Origin: Acidimicrobiaceae bacterium
Lineage (GTDB): Bacteria > Actinomycetota > Acidimicrobiia > Acidimicrobiales > RAAP-2
Assembly: GCA_003167415.1 (NCBI GenBank)
Contig: PMTF01000008.1
Coordinates: 233-62,809, forward strand
Reading direction: 5' to 3'
DNA: 62,577 nt
The translations under genes and the position numbers were made by a program. Of this stretch, positions 16,038-25,063 are shown one piece after another (position 1 is the stretch's first letter; every line of letters begins with the position of its first letter). Below the pieces are notes generated by a model. It was not told where the DNA came from, searched no databases, and saw only the letters and a list, made by a program, of their open reading frames with translations.

Positions 16038-17715
16038 GCTCTCCACTTCAGAGCACACCCTCGAATCCGGATCGACCGACAAAGTTGGAATCCTCGACAG
16101 AACATCAACGGTATTTCTCACTGCGTTGGTCGTTCGACTGATAGTGGCGGCCGTATTCCTTGGCAGCGTCGACACAGTAAACAGTCTCTCGTTCATGCCG
16201 GTGGCGGCCTCGCACGGCTACTTCTATCTGCCCTATTTCCCCATTGTCGAGAACATCCTGGGCTCATCGGCATTATTGATGAACCACCTACATTTCCTAC
16301 CCATCGGCTTGTTTCCGAAACTCCTACCGTGCTTCGCGGACAGTCTGATCAGTGTGTGGCTCCTTCGCTACAACCGATTTGACGCGACGTATCGACGAAG
16401 GGCGGCGTGGATCTATGCTTTCTGTCCGCTGACCATCATCCTGGTTTGCCTGGAGGGTCAATGGGACTCCCTTTGGATCCTCCCGATGCTCGCGGCACTG
16501 GCGCTGTCGATGCAGACTCGCGACGGGAGTCCCGCCAAGTACCGGACGTGTCTCATCATTGGCCTGTTCTTCGGCCTCGCCCTGATCTCCAAGCCCGTCG
16601 CCCTCGTCGTCGCCGGTCTGTTGATACCGAATGTTCACAGTCGCGCGTCACTCACGTCCTGGATCAAGGAACTGGTGCTCATCGCGACTGGAGCGATTCT
16701 CTCGGTCGCCGCGTTCTTCGTGATGTTCGCCAGCGAAGGAATCGACCTTCGGCGCAACCTCAAGGGTGTCATCAGCTATGGCGGTTCCCCCGGGTTCATC
16801 GTTTTCGGCCCCGCCCGACTCACTTTCTTCCATTTCCTTTCACACCTACAGACGAGAGCGTCAGTCATTGGAGATTTTCGGACATTCGCAGTCATCTATG
16901 TCCTCGGCATTGTCCTGTACCAAGTGTTCTCGAAGACACCGATGGATACCATGGCCGCGGCAGCGTCAATGCTCTTGATCGCTCCAGCGATTGGTGGACT
17001 TGCGGCGCAGTACTTGGTGTGGCCGTTGGCGTTCCTCATCGCAGCGGGCCGCTTGCGAATTGCGGTCGCGTACTCGGCCGCCACTTCCTTTCTTTTGTTG
17101 TTGTACTTCTTGATCCCCGCTTCGTCGGTCGAGCCCGGTGAGAACATCGGGGCTTTTCTTCCGCTGCACTCACTGAGATTCTTGGGGATCCCCAGGGGCC
17201 TCTTGCAGTGGGCGGCGACCACTTCATTCGCCCATGAAGTGTGGTTGCCGATCCTGAATCTCTACCTCCCGATAGCAATGTGTGCATTGGCGCTGTACTT
17301 ATTGATCTCAAAATGGCGGGCAACGCCTTCCGATGAAGCATTACTGCTTAATCCATTGGAACTCCGAGCAACGAGAGCCTGCGTCCCGTACGCGGCCCTT
17401 TTGATCGTTGCCGTCCTCACCTATTCGCTGGAGCCCACGCACGTGAAGAAGGCCCTCATTGGCGTTGTCCAAACGGGACTCACGCACTACGCGTTCCTGC
17501 GAACCATCTATTCCTGGTCCACTTGGTTCCGGGTACTCTTCTGGACGGTCTCCACGCCCTACAAGGACGTTCAGGGCGGCGCGTGGTGGGGGTCCATAAT
17601 CGTGGTTGGGCCGATACTGATTCTGCTCTGGAGCTACCTTGCCCTCCGAGGTCAACGCGTGCTCGTCGCCAGTAGCGCTCACCACGTCGAGCGGAGCGAT
17701 CGGTCGACGATTTAA
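16012..17715 (+). CDS. Large integral membrane protein, GT-C glycosyltransferase-like
   Basis: A protein of up to 567 residues with about twelve hydrophobic helices. Visible landmarks are FCPLTIILVCLEGQWDSLW, with an acidic pair after a membrane segment, and FGLALISKPVALVVAG, which resemble bacterial mannosyltransferase-like GT-C proteins. It overlaps the GT2 gene, suggesting that it uses the polyprenyl-linked sugar made there. The ATG at 16012 gives a 26-nt overlap; GTG 16027, preceded by GAGG, is an alternative. Its stop overlaps the stop of the convergent GtrA gene by 4 nt. Confidence 0.72.
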   Translation: MRGASVKSELSTSEHTLESGSTDKVGILDRTSTVFLTALVVRLIVAAVFLGSVDTVNSLSFMPVAASHGYFYLPYFPIVENILGSSALLMNHLHFLPIGLFPKLLPCFADSLISVWLLRYNRFDATYRRRAAWIYAFCPLTIILVCLEGQWDSLWILPMLAALALSMQTRDGSPAKYRTCLIIGLFFGLALISKPVALVVAGLLIPNVHSRASLTSWIKELVLIATGAILSVAAFFVMFASEGIDLRRNLKGVISYGGSPGFIVFGPARLTFFHFLSHLQTRASVIGDFRTFAVIYVLGIVLYQVFSKTPMDTMAAAASMLLIAPAIGGLAAQYLVWPLAFLIAAGRLRIAVAYSAATSFLLLLYFLIPASSVEPGENIGAFLPLHSLRFLGIPRGLLQWAATTSFAHEVWLPILNLYLPIAMCALALYLLISKWRATPSDEALLLNPLELRATRACVPYAALLIVAVLTYSLEPTHVKKALIGVVQTGLTHYAFLRTIYSWSTWFRVLFWTVSTPYKDVQGGAWWGSIIVVGPILILLWSYLALRGQRVLVASSAHHVERSDRSTI

Positions 17716-18212
17716 TCGGTGTTGGGCACGTCCGACGGCGTCTCGGGCACGCGACTTCGAAAGAGGATCTTGTTGAACACGAAGAACTTCATAAGCCAAA
17801 GGAGTCCGTAGGTCGCGAAGTTCGCCATCAGCAAGATGCCCGCTCGCGTCGTCTTGGAACCGATTGTTCGGGCCTCGTAGCCCGCAAAGCGCACCGCCAG
17901 CGTAGAGAGAATCAGTGAACTGAACGCGATGGCCCAGAAGGGGATGACCTCCTTGGTCAGGTGCGACCGGCCCCGCTTCTTGAAGACCCACATCCGATTC
18001 AAGTAGTAGTAAGGGATCGTCGCGATGACGGTCGCCCAGATGTTCGACCAGCCCGGACTCAGTGAGAGGATTCGATAAAAGAGAAACAGTCCGGTGAGCG
18101 AGATGACCGTCGAAACGACGGAGATGGTCCCGTAACGCCAGAGCTTTGCGAAATCGGGGGAGTGGCGGAAATCGCACAGTCGTGTTCTGAGGGATTGCCG
18201 CGCTGTCGACAC
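17712..18212 (-). CDS. GtrA family membrane protein
   Basis: A 166-residue protein with four predicted helices and the GtrA pattern: LWRYGTISVVSTVISLTG in helix 1, the YYYLNRMWVFKKRG loop, and a final helix ending KFFVFNKILF. GtrA-like proteins are implicated in moving polyprenyl-phosphate-linked sugars across the membrane during cell-surface glycosylation. It is encoded opposite to its glycosyltransferase neighbours, with a 4-nt stop-stop overlap on its downstream side. Confidence 0.83.
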   Translation of the reverse strand: MSTARQSLRTRLCDFRHSPDFAKLWRYGTISVVSTVISLTGLFLFYRILSLSPGWSNIWATVIATIPYYYLNRMWVFKKRGRSHLTKEVIPFWAIAFSSLILSTLAVRFAGYEARTIGSKTTRAGILLMANFATYGLLWLMKFFVFNKILFRSRVPETPSDVPNTD

Positions 18213-18318
18213 GATGCAAACGATAGTTCTGACGGCCCCCTTTTTCCGCCCAGTGTGTCAGGAGATTCCATCAACCCTTTGTAGAGTGAGTCGAGAGCTC
18301 GACGGACTGGGAGCGTGA

Positions 18319-19641
18319 ATGAGCACTGGCATCATAGGAGCGGGAGCGAGTGGTCTCAGTCTCGCTCTCATGCTCGACGGCGAGTTCACTGTCTTCGAGC
18401 GTCGCGATCGAACGGGTGGCCATTGCCACGCGACGGTTCGTGACGGATGGACCTTTGACCAGGGGCCGCACATCATGTTCTCCAAGAACGTCGACGTGCT
18501 CGATTTCATGATCAAGAGCCTCGGTGACAACGTCCACCAGTCCACGCGCAACAACAAGGTGTTCGTCGATCGCCGAATGGTGAAATACCCGTTCGAGAAC
18601 GACCTCGCGTCATTGGAACTGTCGTCTCGGGCGCGCTGTCTACTGACCTTTCTCTTCAACGACCACGCCGCGCTCGCCAAGGAGCCCGCCGACCTCAGTG
18701 AATGGTTCCTTGGCAACTTTGGTGAAGGGATGACGGATCTCTACTTCCGTCCCTATAACGAGAAAGTCTGGAATGTCGCGCTGGAGGATCTCTCCATGAC
18801 CTGGTCCGAACGCATACCCCTGCCACCGGCCCACGACGTCGTTCGCGGCGCGCTAGGCGAGTCAACGGAGGGCTACCTGCATCAGCTCCACTACCACTAC
18901 CCCCTTGAAGGTGGCTACCAGGCGATTACCGACGCGTGGGCGAAGCGGATTGCACCGGAGTCACTACGTTTGAACACTGCAGTCCAAGGAATCGAACGAG
19001 TCGCCGACGGAGTTATGGTGACGAGTGACGCCGGTTCCTCCGTCTTCGATCGCGTGGTCTCCACGGTACCGTTGCCCTCGCTGTTAGATCTGGTACGTGA
19101 TGTTCCCGATCGAGTTCGCGGTGCCGTCGCGTCGCTTCGAATCAATCCCGTGAACGTAATCACGCTCGGCTATCGAGGGGTGAACCGTGGGAACTACACC
19201 GCGGTGTACTTCGCGGATGACGAGTATCTGCCCAACCGGGTCAGTGGGCCGAGTGTTTTTAGCCCTCGCAACGCGCCGGAAGGCCACTTCAGTCTCCAAG
19301 CGGAAATTACCTATCCACCGGGGGAACACTTCCTCGACATGACTGATGCGGATCTCGTGCGACACGTCCACGATGGCATCGTCGCGGCGGGGATGGTGGA
19401 CCCCGCGAGCGTTCCTGTCTTCGAGGATGTGCAGCGAATGCGTCACGCGTACGTCGTGTACACCAAAGGCTATGAAGTCGCGGTCTCCGTGGTCCGAGAG
19501 TGGGCGAAGAGTCTCGGCATCGAGTTACACGGTCGTTTCGGCTCGTTCGACTATCTGAACGTGGACGGCTGCGTGGCGCGCTCCCAGGCGTTGGCAACGT
19601 TCCTAAATGGCCGCGAGACCGCGCTGCCTTCAGTGCCGTGA
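18319..19641 (+). CDS. FAD-dependent oxidoreductase, UDP-galactopyranose-mutase/protoporphyrinogen-oxidase-like
   Basis: A 440-residue flavoprotein with the N-terminal dinucleotide-binding fold IIGAGASGLSLALML and the following acidic residue, then the TGGHCHATVRDGWTFDQGPH segment typical of the amine-oxidase/UGM superfamily and a C-terminal FAD region. UGM-like and related desaturase proteins are common in glycan clusters, where they interconvert nucleotide-sugar ring forms. Its position between glycosyltransferase genes supports a sugar role, but the exact reaction is unknown. The gene overlaps the following GT2 gene by 35 nt if the latter starts at its first ATG. Confidence 0.72.
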   Translation: MSTGIIGAGASGLSLALMLDGEFTVFERRDRTGGHCHATVRDGWTFDQGPHIMFSKNVDVLDFMIKSLGDNVHQSTRNNKVFVDRRMVKYPFENDLASLELSSRARCLLTFLFNDHAALAKEPADLSEWFLGNFGEGMTDLYFRPYNEKVWNVALEDLSMTWSERIPLPPAHDVVRGALGESTEGYLHQLHYHYPLEGGYQAITDAWAKRIAPESLRLNTAVQGIERVADGVMVTSDAGSSVFDRVVSTVPLPSLLDLVRDVPDRVRGAVASLRINPVNVITLGYRGVNRGNYTAVYFADDEYLPNRVSGPSVFSPRNAPEGHFSLQAEITYPPGEHFLDMTDADLVRHVHDGIVAAGMVDPASVPVFEDVQRMRHAYVVYTKGYEVAVSVVREWAKSLGIELHGRFGSFDYLNVDGCVARSQALATFLNGRETALPSVP

Positions 19642-20344
19642 GCGGCGGCCCTCTTTGACGACGGGACCACGTGACTACGACGACGTTTCGGTGGTGATGA
19701 TCACGCGCAACGAGGAAGGGGCCATTGCGAAAGTAGTCGACGACGCGCGTTCGGCCCTCCCGGGTTGCGAAGTCATTGTCGTCGACGGATCCTCAGACCG
19801 CACTCCTGAGATCGCCAAGGAGCATGGTGCCCAGGTGTTCCGTGAGCCCTCCGGCGGTCCCGCACCGGCCCTGCTCTACGCCCTTCGCGCATCGACGCGA
19901 CCGATCGTGGTGACCGTGGACGCAGACGACACGTATCCGGCCGACATCTACCCCGAACTGGTGCGGCGCGTTCGAGAAGGTGACGACGTCGCCGGGACCA
20001 ATCGGCTCGGTCGAAGACCGCCTAAGGCGATGCCACTTCGAAACTGGGTGGCGAACGTCCTGTTCAACGTTGTGGCAAGCGTTCACGCCACCCGCGTTCT
20101 ACGCGACGTGCATTCGGGACAGCGAGCGTACCGTCGAGAGATTATCGAGCACTTCGATTGGGATACGACGGGCCGAGCATTCCCAGTGGATCTTTTGCTA
20201 TGGCCCGCAGTCGCGGGTTGTCGGATCAGTGAGATCGACATTCCTTACCGGGAACGAATTGGTGAAACGACGCTGCACCGTTGGATCGACGGGAGAGAGA
20301 CGCTCCGTCGTCTCTTTCGCCGGGTCAAGCCCCGGATTCACTGA
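19607..20344 (+). CDS. GT2 glycosyltransferase, DPM1/polyprenyl-phosphate type
   Basis: Up to 245 residues: SVVMITRNEEGAIAKVVDD, VVDGSSDRTPEIAKEHGA, and VTVDADDTYPADIYPELV with the Asp-rich metal site, followed by HSGQRAYRREI and PVDLLLWPA. This is the classic layout of dolichyl/polyprenyl-phosphate mannose synthase-like enzymes without a C-terminal membrane domain. The first ATG lies inside the previous gene; TTG 19655 is a plausible later start, as the GT domain begins only around residue 27. It ends the rightward glycan gene group. Confidence 0.83.
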   Translation: MAARPRCLQCRERRPSLTTGPRDYDDVSVVMITRNEEGAIAKVVDDARSALPGCEVIVVDGSSDRTPEIAKEHGAQVFREPSGGPAPALLYALRASTRPIVVTVDADDTYPADIYPELVRRVREGDDVAGTNRLGRRPPKAMPLRNWVANVLFNVVASVHATRVLRDVHSGQRAYRREIIEHFDWDTTGRAFPVDLLLWPAVAGCRISEIDIPYRERIGETTLHRWIDGRETLRRLFRRVKPRIH

Positions 20345-20669
20345 CGACATCGGCCTGGATGTGGGGGGTCGCACCAAGCGTGTTGATCGGAGGGTACGCA
20401 CGAGAGCGTCCAGCAGGCGACGGCCCGTTGAATTCACCGACGCGATCGCGTCGGCCGTGGCCGCTGCCCGTTCAGCGCACCAGAAGCAGAAACATCACGA
20501 ATGCGCTGATCCAACTGGGACATACCAGTATTGAGTTATTGGCGTGTCGAAATGGGGAGACCACGGACGACATGTTCGGCTCGACACCGCGCGTCGAGGC
20601 CTGCTCACGAACCCCGTTCCCACGAATTCGTCCGCGTCAGAGATTTACCCAGTACGGCGAGCACTTCGG
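20345..20669. other. Intergenic region with no recognised gene
   Basis: About 325 bp between convergent genes. Open frames have no coding character. It contains a perfect 18-bp palindrome (CCGACGCGATCGCGTCGG, 20435-20452). No T-tract follows, so a terminator role is uncertain. Confidence 0.4.
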
Positions 20670-21128
20670 TCAGGCGCTTGAATTCTCGCAGAACGCCTTC
20701 AATTTTTCGAGCGTCGTGCGTATTGACACCTTGGAGTAGTCGGCACGTTTGAAGTCATCGCTCTCACTCCGCTGGCGGGCGAAGTTGCTTCGGTGGTCGG
20801 ACCAGGTCTCAGTGACGCGGCAACCGCCCGGCGCGGGCTCGACGTCGAACTCCCAACGAGCGACCTTGAAGACCTTCTTGTACCTGACGTCAAAGACGAA
20901 TCGAGTGGGCCGATCGTAGGTCACGACCTTTGCGACAGTGAACCATGAGACTTGCCCACGAGTGTTGGCGCCCTTGAATGATGCACCGACCTGGGGTCCG
21001 GTCGTGCCTCCGATCCATTCTCCACCCGTGTTCTCGGGTGAGAGGCGGCCCATATTGGGCAGATCGGTGACGACCTTGAAGGCTTCGTCCGGAGAACACG
21101 CAATGTCGATGGAATCTGAGTAACTCAT
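20670..21128 (-). CDS. SRPBCC (START-like) family protein
   Basis: A 152-residue polyketide-cyclase/dehydrase-like SRPBCC protein: an N-terminal strand (SYSDSIDIACSPDEAFKVVT), a central antiparallel sheet (FTVAKVVTYDRPTRFVFDV) and a long C-terminal helix. The fold forms a hydrophobic ligand pocket; many actinobacterial members have no known ligand. The ATG at 21128 is chosen because the domain begins immediately there, whereas the upstream extension is basic and low in coding character. It stands alone, 52 bp after the sulfate transporter operon. Confidence 0.8.
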   Translation of the reverse strand: MSYSDSIDIACSPDEAFKVVTDLPNMGRLSPENTGGEWIGGTTGPQVGASFKGANTRGQVSWFTVAKVVTYDRPTRFVFDVRYKKVFKVARWEFDVEPAPGGCRVTETWSDHRSNFARQRSESDDFKRADYSKVSIRTTLEKLKAFCENSSA

Positions 21129-21180
21129 GGTGACGAACACTATCCAAAGCCGACCGGTTCGCGCGATGGGCTCGCGCAAT

Positions 21181-22122
21181 TTACTTCGCGACGCGCTCCC
21201 TGACAGAAATCGGCGAGTTAGTCGCAACTTCGAAGGCGCGGAACTCGTTGCGGCTCATCTGGACCCATGGCGTTGAGCCGTCGCTCAGGGCAACCGTGAC
21301 TTGAACTTCGAAGCCGAGCTCCATGATGGATTGAACGGTTCCCTCCATTGCGCCCTCGGATGAGCGCACGAGTTCGAGGTCGTGAGGCCGGATCGAGGCG
21401 CCTTTGAATATCGTGGTTGGGCCAAGGAACTCGTGGACGAACTCGGTCGCTGGCCGTTCGTAGAGTTCCGTCGGCTCCCCGGCCTGCTCGATGCGTCCCT
21501 CGTGCATGATCAAGAGCTGGTCGGCCACTTCCATCGCCTCGTCCTGATCGTGGGTCACGAGAATCGTGGTCACCTTGATCTGTCGGTGGAGTTCCTTGAC
21601 CCATTGGCGAAGTTCGGCTCGCACTTGAGCGTCCAAGGCCCCGAACGGTTCGTCGAGCAATAGGACTCGTGGCTCTATCGCCAATGCTCTCGCGAGCGCC
21701 ATGCGTTGGCGTTCACCACCGGAGAGCTGGGCCGGGTAGGACTTCGACTTGCCCTCGAGTCGCACAAGTTCAATGAGTTCGGCGACCTTGGCGTCGATCA
21801 CGTCCTTAGGTTGCTTTCGCACCCGCAGTCCGAAGCCGATGTTACGCGCCACGTTCATGTGGCGAAAAGGTGCGTAGTGCTGGAAGCAGAATCCGATGTC
21901 ACGGTGGCGCGGGTCGACATCGGTGACGTCGTCACCCTCAATCACTACGCGACCCTCGTCGGGGATCTCGAGCCCGGCGATCAGCTTCAACAGGGTGGAC
22001 TTGCCTGACCCCGATGGTCCGAGCACCGCCGTAAGCGAACCCTCGGGGATCTCGACGTTCACGTCGTCGACGACGGCGTCGTCGCCGTAACGCTTCGTGA
22101 GGTGGCTAAGCGAGATCGACAT
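21181..22122 (-). CDS. cysA: Sulfate ABC transporter ATP-binding protein CysA
   Basis: A 313-residue ABC ATPase. Walker A is GPSGSGKST, the signature is LSGGERQRMALARAL, Walker B is VLLLDEPFGALD and the switch is VTHDQDEAMEVAD. A C-terminal regulatory (TOBE-like) segment follows (ASIRPHDLELV). It energises sulfate import with the CysT/CysW pair encoded upstream in the same operon. The ATG at 22122 has AGAGGAAG upstream and overlaps cysW by 17 nt. Confidence 0.9.
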   Translation of the reverse strand: MSISLSHLTKRYGDDAVVDDVNVEIPEGSLTAVLGPSGSGKSTLLKLIAGLEIPDEGRVVIEGDDVTDVDPRHRDIGFCFQHYAPFRHMNVARNIGFGLRVRKQPKDVIDAKVAELIELVRLEGKSKSYPAQLSGGERQRMALARALAIEPRVLLLDEPFGALDAQVRAELRQWVKELHRQIKVTTILVTHDQDEAMEVADQLLIMHEGRIEQAGEPTELYERPATEFVHEFLGPTTIFKGASIRPHDLELVRSSEGAMEGTVQSIMELGFEVQVTVALSDGSTPWVQMSRNEFRAFEVATNSPISVRERVAK

Positions 22123-22927
22123 GCAACTTCCTCTCACGCGCACGAAGGGTTGAGAGAATTATAAGAGCGACGATGGAGATGGAGGCGAGCACGAGGGCTC
22201 CCGCGAAGGCGCCGACCGTGTCGTAGTTCTGGTCCCAGGCGTCATAGATGTAGATAGGCAGCGTTTGGGTCTTGCCGGTGATGTTGCCCGAGACGACCAG
22301 GACCGCGCCGAACTCTCCCAAGGTGCGCGCGATCGTGAGGGTCACGCCGTAGAGGACACCCCAGCGGATGGCCGGCAGCGTCACCTGCCAGAAGGTCCGG
22401 AACGCTCCGGCCCCGAGGGTGCGCGCAGCGTCCTCTTGGTCTTTGCCGACCTCGATCAAGACCGGCAGCACCGAGCGCAGTACGTACGGTAGGGACACGG
22501 CCATCGTGGCCAACACGATGCCAATTGGTGAGAACAGGATTTGGATGCCGTGGCTGATTAACCAACCGCCGAACCAGCCAATCCTCGAATAGGCCAGTAC
22601 CAGGGCGACGCCAATGATGATGGGCGAAACCGCGACCGGGATGTCGAAGGCTAACGTGAGCGCCCGACTCCCGAAGAACTTGCGTCGCGCGAGTATCAAC
22701 GCCGCGCCGATGCCCACGACGGTGTTGACGGGCACCGCGATGAGAGCGACTTCGGCCGAGAGCTTCAGGGCCGCGATGGCGTCGGGCTTGGTCACTTCAA
22801 TCCAGAAGGCGTGAAATCCATTGCTGAAGGCCTTGATGAAGAGGTAGCCGACGGGGAGACCGACGAGGAGACCGAGGTAAAGGATCACGACGAGGCGCAG
22901 GGACCATTTCCTGGTGGTGTGATTCAT
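22106..22927 (-). CDS. cysW: Sulfate ABC transporter permease CysW
   Basis: A 273-residue inner-membrane permease with six hydrophobic helices and the EAA-type cytoplasmic loop (EDAARTLGAGAFRTFWQVTL) that contacts the ATPase. The TLGEFGAVLVVSGNI segment is typical of CysW. It pairs with CysT to form the sulfate channel. The start overlaps the cysT stop by 4 nt. Confidence 0.9.
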   Translation of the reverse strand: MNHTTRKWSLRLVVILYLGLLVGLPVGYLFIKAFSNGFHAFWIEVTKPDAIAALKLSAEVALIAVPVNTVVGIGAALILARRKFFGSRALTLAFDIPVAVSPIIIGVALVLAYSRIGWFGGWLISHGIQILFSPIGIVLATMAVSLPYVLRSVLPVLIEVGKDQEDAARTLGAGAFRTFWQVTLPAIRWGVLYGVTLTIARTLGEFGAVLVVSGNITGKTQTLPIYIYDAWDQNYDTVGAFAGALVLASISIVALIILSTLRARERKLHVDLA

Positions 22928-23847
22928 GAAGCGAGCCGACGCTGGATGCGACGAGCGAAGACGTTCGTGGTGATGAGGATCAACAGGCTCAGTACGAGCA
23001 GCGCGGTTGAAACGGCCGCAGCGTTCGTCCAGAGGAATCCTTGGGTCAAGTTGTAGATGTAGGACGAGGCCGTCGTCGTTCGACCGATGCCGCCGGCGAT
23101 TAGCGAGATCGATCCGAACTCACCAATGGCCCTCGCGAAGGCCAACCCGAAACCGCCGAGTACGGCCGGCCAGAGCGACGGCAAGACGACCCAAAGGAAC
23201 GTTCGAATGCCGCCGGCGCCGAGTGACTTCGCCGCCGCCTCTGATTCACCGTCGAGCGACGCCAGAACCGGTTGGACCGCGCGCACCGAGAACGGCAGCG
23301 TGACGAACAAGAGCGCGACCAAAAGGCCCATCCAGGTCTCGAAGAGGTCGACCTTGATCGGGCTGGCGGTGCCGTAGAGGAAGAGCAGGACGACGCCAAC
23401 GACGATGGTCGGCAGTGCGAAGGGGAGGTCGATGAAGGCCTCCAAGAACCACTTACCGGGGAACTGGTCGCGCACCAGCACCCAGGCGATGGCGACGCCC
23501 ATGACGGCGTTGATTGCCGCGACGGAGAGTGAGAGCCATAAAGAAAGCCGAATCGCACTGATCGCCGCCGGCTGAGTGATGTCGTGCCAGAAGATCCCGA
23601 AGCCGGCCGAGAGGTGCCAGTGCCAGAACGCCGCGCCCCAACCCTGGGTGTGGATGCTGAAGGAGAAACCGTGCGCCGCGACGGCCGCGATAGGGATCAG
23701 GACGATGATCGAGAGGTAACCGACGATCAGCGAGGCGCCACCGTAGAGGCCAAAAGAAGTGCGCAGACGCCGCGAAAAACGCCGCCAGCCCTTTCGGGCT
23801 GGCGGCGCTCCAAGCTCGGAGCTGGGTCGTCTAGCTGGTGTATCCAT
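22924..23847 (-). CDS. cysT: Sulfate ABC transporter permease CysT (CysU)
   Basis: A 307-residue permease: about 35 basic N-terminal residues, six helices, the EAA loop (SEAAAKSLGAGGIRTFLWVVL) and the conserved ARAIGEFGSISLIAGGI segment. The coding region overlaps the end of the binding-protein gene by 17 nt. Codons ~14-25 form a perfect GC-rich hairpin followed by T residues (see the terminator feature). No in-frame start codon exists between that hairpin and the first membrane helix, so the hairpin really is inside the coding sequence. Confidence 0.9.
   Translation of the reverse strand: MDTPARRPSSELGAPPARKGWRRFSRRLRTSFGLYGGASLIVGYLSIIVLIPIAAVAAHGFSFSIHTQGWGAAFWHWHLSAGFGIFWHDITQPAAISAIRLSLWLSLSVAAINAVMGVAIAWVLVRDQFPGKWFLEAFIDLPFALPTIVVGVVLLFLYGTASPIKVDLFETWMGLLVALLFVTLPFSVRAVQPVLASLDGESEAAAKSLGAGGIRTFLWVVLPSLWPAVLGGFGLAFARAIGEFGSISLIAGGIGRTTTASSYIYNLTQGFLWTNAAAVSTALLVLSLLILITTNVFARRIQRRLAS
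23775..23807 (-). terminator. Terminator-like hairpin inside the start of cysT
   Basis: On the minus strand, CGCCGCCAGCCC, a GAAA tetraloop (GNRA type) and GGGCTGGCGGCG make a perfect 12-bp stem, directly followed by TTTTT. This is a textbook intrinsic terminator, lying 24-56 nt past the sbp stop codon but within cysT codons ~14-25. It probably terminates part of transcription so that the binding protein is made in excess over the permeases; active translation of cysT could relieve it. Confidence 0.75.
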
Positions 23848-24841
23848 TCGCGTTCTCTGCTCGTGTGATGATTCCAGTCGGTCCGAAGAACTTCGGCGTT
23901 ACCGTCGCCCAACCTCCGAGTTCGGTGATCGTGTTCAGCTTGGCCGGGGCGTAGAAGGTTGTCTTACTCACGGCCCCGAGCGAACTGAGGGTCGGGCGGA
24001 AGTGTTGCGCCAACCAGATTGTTTGCCCGGCCTTAGAGAAGAGGAAGTCGTAGAACGCGACCGCCGATGGATTGCTTGTACCCGTTGTCGTGAGCGCTGC
24101 GGGGTTTTGGATCAGCAAATTCTGCGCCGGCTGCACGATTTGAATCTTCTGGCCCGATGCCAACGCGTTCTCTGCGTCACTCTCGTAAGCCAAGAGGACG
24201 TTGCCCGTTCCCGCGATGAAGGCCGAGAGCGCCTTGGAACCACTTGACGGCTCCGAAACGGTGCGCCTGATCACATCGTCGACGAACGTGGTTGCGGACA
24301 TCGCGCCCAAACCCTGGTCGATCTCAGATTCATAAACGGCGAGCATGTTCCAGCGGGCACTTCCCGAGCTGATCGGGTCGGGTGTCACGATCTTGACGCC
24401 GGGCTTGACGAGATCGTTCCACGATGTGATACCGAGCGGGTTGCCGGGCCGGACGACAATAACCACGACCGAGTCAGTGACAATGCCCTTTTGGGCCTTG
24501 ACGGCCTTCTCCGACGCCCACTTACGCGATACCAATCCCGCGTTGATCAGGAGTGCCAGGTCGGGGTTCGCAGAGAAATTGACGACGTCGGCCGGTTGGC
24601 CCGCGACCACGTCTTCGGCCTGGGTCGTTGAGGCACCGAAGGAGTTCGTGAAGGTGACGCCCTGACCGGCCGAAGTGTGCGAGAAGGCCGACTCCAGCGC
24701 GGTGTAGGCGTTCGAGACAATGGAGTACCCCACGACGTTCACGGTCTTGGGGGTTGCGGCCTCGGAGTTCGTCGCCAGGAGCGTTATCGGCAAGAGGGCC
24801 ACGGCGATTCCGGCGATTCGCTTCAAAGTGACTTTTTTCAT
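23831..24841 (-). CDS. sbp: Sulfate-binding periplasmic-type protein
   Basis: A 336-residue solute-binding protein of the sulfate/thiosulfate family: a Sec signal peptide (MKKVTLKRIAGIAVALLP...TNSEA-ATP), a mature start VNVVGYSIVSNAY, NSFGASTTQAEDVVAG, DSVVVIVVRPGNP and TPDPISSGSARWNML, a region that commonly lines the anion site. No lipobox cysteine is visible, so it is not an obvious lipoprotein. It is the first gene of the sbp-cysT-cysW-cysA operon, with a good AAAGGA ribosome-binding site. Related molybdate or phosphate binding is less likely given the CysT/CysW/CysA partners. Confidence 0.88.
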   Translation of the reverse strand: MKKVTLKRIAGIAVALLPITLLATNSEAATPKTVNVVGYSIVSNAYTALESAFSHTSAGQGVTFTNSFGASTTQAEDVVAGQPADVVNFSANPDLALLINAGLVSRKWASEKAVKAQKGIVTDSVVVIVVRPGNPLGITSWNDLVKPGVKIVTPDPISSGSARWNMLAVYESEIDQGLGAMSATTFVDDVIRRTVSEPSSGSKALSAFIAGTGNVLLAYESDAENALASGQKIQIVQPAQNLLIQNPAALTTTGTSNPSAVAFYDFLFSKAGQTIWLAQHFRPTLSSLGAVSKTTFYAPAKLNTITELGGWATVTPKFFGPTGIITRAENANGYTS

Positions 24842-25063
24842 AATGGGGTCCTTTAATTACATCAATTTCCATTGATTTAGTAGAGATTAGGCAACAGGTT
24901 ATCGAGTGCCTGCGAGCGAGTCAAGTCAATCGGAGCGATTTATGTCAAACGGTGCGGATCGATCAGTCGAAACCAATGAAAGCCGAGGTACCGCCCCTCA
25001 GTCCCCGGGAACGGGTTCGACGTCGTGCGTAAGATCGATACGATTTTCGGATTCGGTCCGGGT

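Noticed and set aside
17341-18219. Minus-strand open frame of about 290 codons overlapping GtrA
   Set aside because: Runs antisense to the membrane transferase and in a different frame from the GtrA protein, which has the real helices.
20435-20452. Perfect 18-bp palindrome as a terminator or attachment site
   Set aside because: No T-tract, no flanking mobile gene, and CG-rich self-complementary words are expected occasionally at this GC content.
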